Of a DNA stretch of 64,000 nt, positions 24,193 to 64,000 are shown piece after piece. Each line of letters begins with the position of its first letter. Positions within the stretch are counted from its first letter, which is position 1. The notes below the pieces were generated by a model. It ran no database searches, had not been told where the DNA came from, and saw only the letters and a program-made list of their open reading frames with translations. The position numbers and the translations under genes were made by a program. Where the stretch lies: assembly GCA_965153355.1 (NCBI GenBank), contig OZ231127.1, positions 82,894,001 to 82,958,000 on the forward strand, read 5' to 3'. Source of the DNA: Flaccisagitta enflata (lineage: Eukaryota; Chaetognatha; Sagittoidea; Aphragmophora).

Positions 24193-24519
24193 GACCTTTT
24201 TGTTCATGTGGCTTTAACATTAATAAAGTGATTGTACACGACATTCTCATTAATTTACGTCGGATAATTCCGAAACGTCATTTGAATTAAGAAGTCAATA
24301 GTCATAGCTTTAGTGTCTCATTTATCATGAAGGACACGAGCATGTCTAATTGAAGACAAATAATTCCCTGCATTACATCATATATCACGCAGTCATTGAT
24401 AGTTAAAGGTTTGGAGGTTCAGAGTTATAGGACAATCATTCAACAACAACAAGGGTAGAAAAGTTGAAAACTTGATTCTCTCGCCGCCTTTCGCATCATT
24501 TAAAAAAAAATCAACTTAC
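23662..24519. other. Stretch between gene A and the WD-repeat gene
   Basis: Contains (CT)n at 24103-24187. I searched the minus strand for the next WD-repeat exon after 24520 and found none that fits in phase. Confidence 0.5.
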
Positions 24520-48192
<23,673 letters not shown>

Positions 48193-48610
48193 CTAAATGA
48201 AATGAACGAATGAATAGAGGTACGTAGGAGTAAACAGATGAATGAATGAATCTGTAAAGAGTTTGAATGTTGCGAATTTGATTGTGATCTATAATATTCT
48301 ATATAGTGCAGAAGTCCAGAATGAAACAACGCCATCCTAAATGAAATGAACGATTGAATAGAGGTAGGAGTAAACAGATGAATGAATGAATCTTTAAAGA
48401 GTTTGAATGTTGCGAATTTGATTGTGATCTATGTAGTGCAGAAGTCCAGAATGAAACAACGCCATCCTAAATGAAATGAACGAATGAATAGAGGTAGGAG
48501 TGAACAGATGAATGAATGAATCTGTAAAGAGTTTGAATGTTGCGAATTTGATTGTGATCTACGTAGTGCAGAAGTCCAGAATGAAACAACACCGTCCTAA
48601 ATGAAATGAA

Positions 48611-49290
<680 letters not shown>

Positions 49291-49707
49291 AACCGACAAA
49301 CAGAAATCATTAGAGAGAGATAGCAAGAAATGACAAGTAGACAAAGCGAGGCAGACACACAAAAACAGCTAAAAAGCCCGAAGAGAAAGAAGTCCTTGGT
49401 CCAAATCAATGGGAGAGAGAGATAAATCCCTTGCAAGAAATTTCGACTAGGATCGGGAGAAGTGCGTGAAGGCGTCCCAGAGACATACCGAACAGATAAT
49501 AAATCGAATTACATAGTCTCTTTTTTTCGCTTTGCTCAATTTTATAACTTTTGGTTAGTCATTCTTCGAGATGAAAATGTTGCTATGACCAAGTTTGGAA
49601 GCGCTCAAAATTTTTACGCAAAGTCGTTGCTCATAACTTTTACTTATTTCATTTTCCGACGAGACAAAAAATGAAAGAAAGAATGTAAGAATGAAAGAAA
49701 GAAAGAA

Positions 49708-49942
49708 ACAAGGCGCGGCAAGTACCTTACAAGTCGCGTGCGGTCTGAAAGACTAAAAGACTAAAGGATTTAAAGACTAAAAGATTAAAAGATTAAAAGA
49801 CTAAGAGACTAAAAGACCAAACGACTAAAAGCAGGAGCAGGAGCAACAGCGCAAAGGAAGCCCAAAAACACCAAAAAAAGCTTACGGGGACCGACAGACC
49901 AACATAGCGGTTCATAGAGTCGCGTAACACGCGACTAAAAAA
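49708..49942 (+). repeat. Family-1 short repeat with gactaaaaga minisatellite
   Basis: Starts acaaggcgcggcaag, has gtcgcgtgcggtc, then about ten gactaaaaga units, and ends gtcgcgtaacacgcgac then taaaaa. Confidence 0.7.
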
Positions 49943-49974
49943 AGAAGGGATAAAAGAAAAGAAAAAAAGTAAAG

Positions 49975-49979
49975 AGAAA

Positions 49980-50050
<71 letters not shown>

Positions 50051-50135
50051 TAAAAAGGAAAGTAAGAAAGAAAGAAAGAAAAAAAAAGAAAGAAAGAAAG
50101 AAAGAAAGAAAAAAAAATAAAAAAAAAAAAAAAAA
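49975..50135. repeat. (AAAG)n microsatellite
   Basis: AAAG and poly-A. Phe-rich ORFs opposite are artefacts. Confidence 0.95.
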
Positions 50136-50136
50136 A

Positions 50137-50603
50137 ACAGGTCGCCCAAGGCAATATGTGGTCAGCGATACCCGTTGCCCTGCTTTGCATGATTGTGAAT
50201 TGGAGTGAGTGGAAGCAGGGCAGCAGCCTCAAAGGGGACAAAGTCTTGTAGAACACATGGGGACTTTCGTTTGTCTGTCCATTTGTCGCCCTCCCAGCCC
50301 CTCTCAGGCCTTAAATCTGCCCTCTCAGGTCTGAAATCTACCCTCTCAGGCCTAAAATCTGCTCTCTCAGGCCTTGAATCTATAAGGGCAAATTTGAGGC
50401 CTGAGAGGACCGATTTCAGGCCTGAGAGCGCAGATTTCAGGCCTGAGAAGGCAGAGAAAGCCTGGGGGATGGACAAACAAACAGATGGACAAACGGACAA
50501 ATGAACGGATGGACAAACAGACGGATGGACAAACAGATGGATGAACAAAAGTCCCCATGTGTTCTACAGGACTTGGTCCCCTTCGTGGTCGCTGCCCAAA
50601 AAG
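50137..50603. mobile_element. Family-3 element
   Basis: The left arm has gggcagcagcctcaaagggg and agaacacatggggacttt. The right arm is the inverse (aaagtccccatgtgttct ... gctgccc). The core has ctctcaggcctNaaatctgc units followed by their inverse. Confidence 0.75.
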
Positions 50604-50636
50604 AAATAAAACAAAAGAGTAAGAGAACAAGGAAAC

Positions 50637-50960
50637 TAGTTATCCAAGGATCGCACACGGTCAGCGTTATCCGATTCCCTACTTGGAGTGATCAATTGAA
50701 GGAGTGGAGTGAGAGCCGGGCAGCGGCCCCAACGGGCCGATGTCCTGTAGGACACAGGGGTGAATTTCCTTACGTCCATTTGTCCTGAGAGGTCAGATTA
50801 TAGGCTTTAGAGGGCAAATTAGAGGCCTCATAGGACCTATATCAGGCCAGAGAGGGCTGAATACAAGTCTGAGAGGGTTGATCTATGGCTTGAGAGGGCT
50901 GATTTTTGGCCAAAAGGGCTGAATCTGGCCCCAAGAAACTGGATTTTGGAGAGAGCCAAT
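50637..50960. mobile_element. Truncated family-3 element
   Basis: Starts gttatccaaggatcgcac, has gggcagcggccccaacggg, gatgtcctgtaggacac and ggggtgaatttcc, then ctgagagggctga units. The right arm is missing. Confidence 0.65.
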
Positions 50961-51179
50961 TTTGAACCTGAGAGGAAGAAAGACAATGAAAGAATGTAAC
51001 AGGGTGGAGAGTTGATCATTGAGTGAGACTGCAGTGCAGTGGCCGCCGCACCGTGCTGGCACTGAGATCGAGCCACACTTTAGTGGCCTCAGGTCTATTA
51101 GAAACTTAAGTAAACAAAGTGCGTCTCCTGATATAAAAGAACAGTTGCGGTCTCGGAAACAAGTGAACCTGAAAATTCC

Positions 51180-51182
<3 letters not shown>

Positions 51183-51251
<69 letters not shown>

Positions 51252-51260
51252 GAGAGAGAT
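51183..51260. repeat. (GA)n microsatellite
   Basis: GA tract shortly upstream of the membrane-protein ORF. The plus frame read through it (51019-51423) is not supported. Confidence 0.9.
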
Positions 51261-51319
51261 CACTACTATTAATAGGGCGAATCACGAATGCTTGTCATGC
51301 AGGTTAGCCAACAAATACA

Positions 51320-63789
<12,470 letters not shown>

Positions 63790-64000
63790 CGAAACACATC
63801 TTTGATCATGTACACTACAGATTGTTAAGGATATGCAAGCTTGATACAATTATCCATGGGGGTTCTACTACGTCACTTTTATCATGTGCCTTGTGCAATC
63901 CTCTCGGGTTGGACATTTTCCTTTTTATTCTATTTGGATTTAAAAGGTAACGAGTGTGAAAGAGTACTTATATCCTCGAATGACTCTCACCACTACTTGA

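Noticed and set aside
23662-24519. Next WD-repeat exon after 24520
   Set aside because: The only acceptor-like site tested (near 24369, minus strand) opens into sequence with an early stop and no WD features.

Overview
The window is nuclear DNA from an intron-rich eukaryote, most likely an invertebrate animal. Genes are split by short-to-medium GT-AG introns with codon phases that match across junctions. One gene resembles the WDR49/WDR64 WD-repeat family, which I associate with ciliated eukaryotes (recalled, not searched). Simple repeats are extreme: long (CT/GA)n, (CTTT)n, (CTTC)n, (AAC/GTT)n, (GT/CA)n and (ATG)n tracts, many foldback (inverted-repeat) elements, and GGAC-rich short repeats. 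I cannot name the species. No rRNA, tRNA, CRISPR or prokaryotic operon is visible.

Layout. 1-11.2 kb: no confident multi-exon gene; a 67-codon ORF, duplicated segments and at least eight non-autonomous mobile elements. 11.6-23.5 kb (+): a six-exon gene for a 1,207-aa, mostly disordered, poly-Asn/Ser/Gly protein. 24.5-48.2 kb (-): ten phase-consistent exons of a WDR49/WDR64-like protein; both ends of this gene are unresolved. Its 17.7-kb intron (28426-46171) holds, on the opposite strand, a tandem family of three paralogous genes (29477-31427, 32582-37631, 42664-44835) for acidic proteins with a Cys/His-rich, MYND-like tail. Between the second and third paralogue sits a ~4.3-kb palindrome built of ~520-bp units. 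51.3-63.8 kb (+): an eight-exon gene for a membrane glycoprotein that I do not recognise. Its 7-kb fourth intron holds, on the opposite strand, an F-box gene with a leucine-rich-repeat-like region (54246-60071).

Themes. Whole genes lie inside introns of opposite-strand genes, twice. Purine (GA)n tracts repeatedly follow 5' splice sites on the sense strand, and pyrimidine tracts precede some 3' splice sites. Tandem duplications repeatedly cross splice sites. Several short repeat families carry terminal hairpin words that differ between families but still pair within each copy. (AAC)n expansions in coding exons are read as asparagine in two unrelated genes. All exon models were derived by hand from splice motifs, reading frame and phase, without transcript or homology data.
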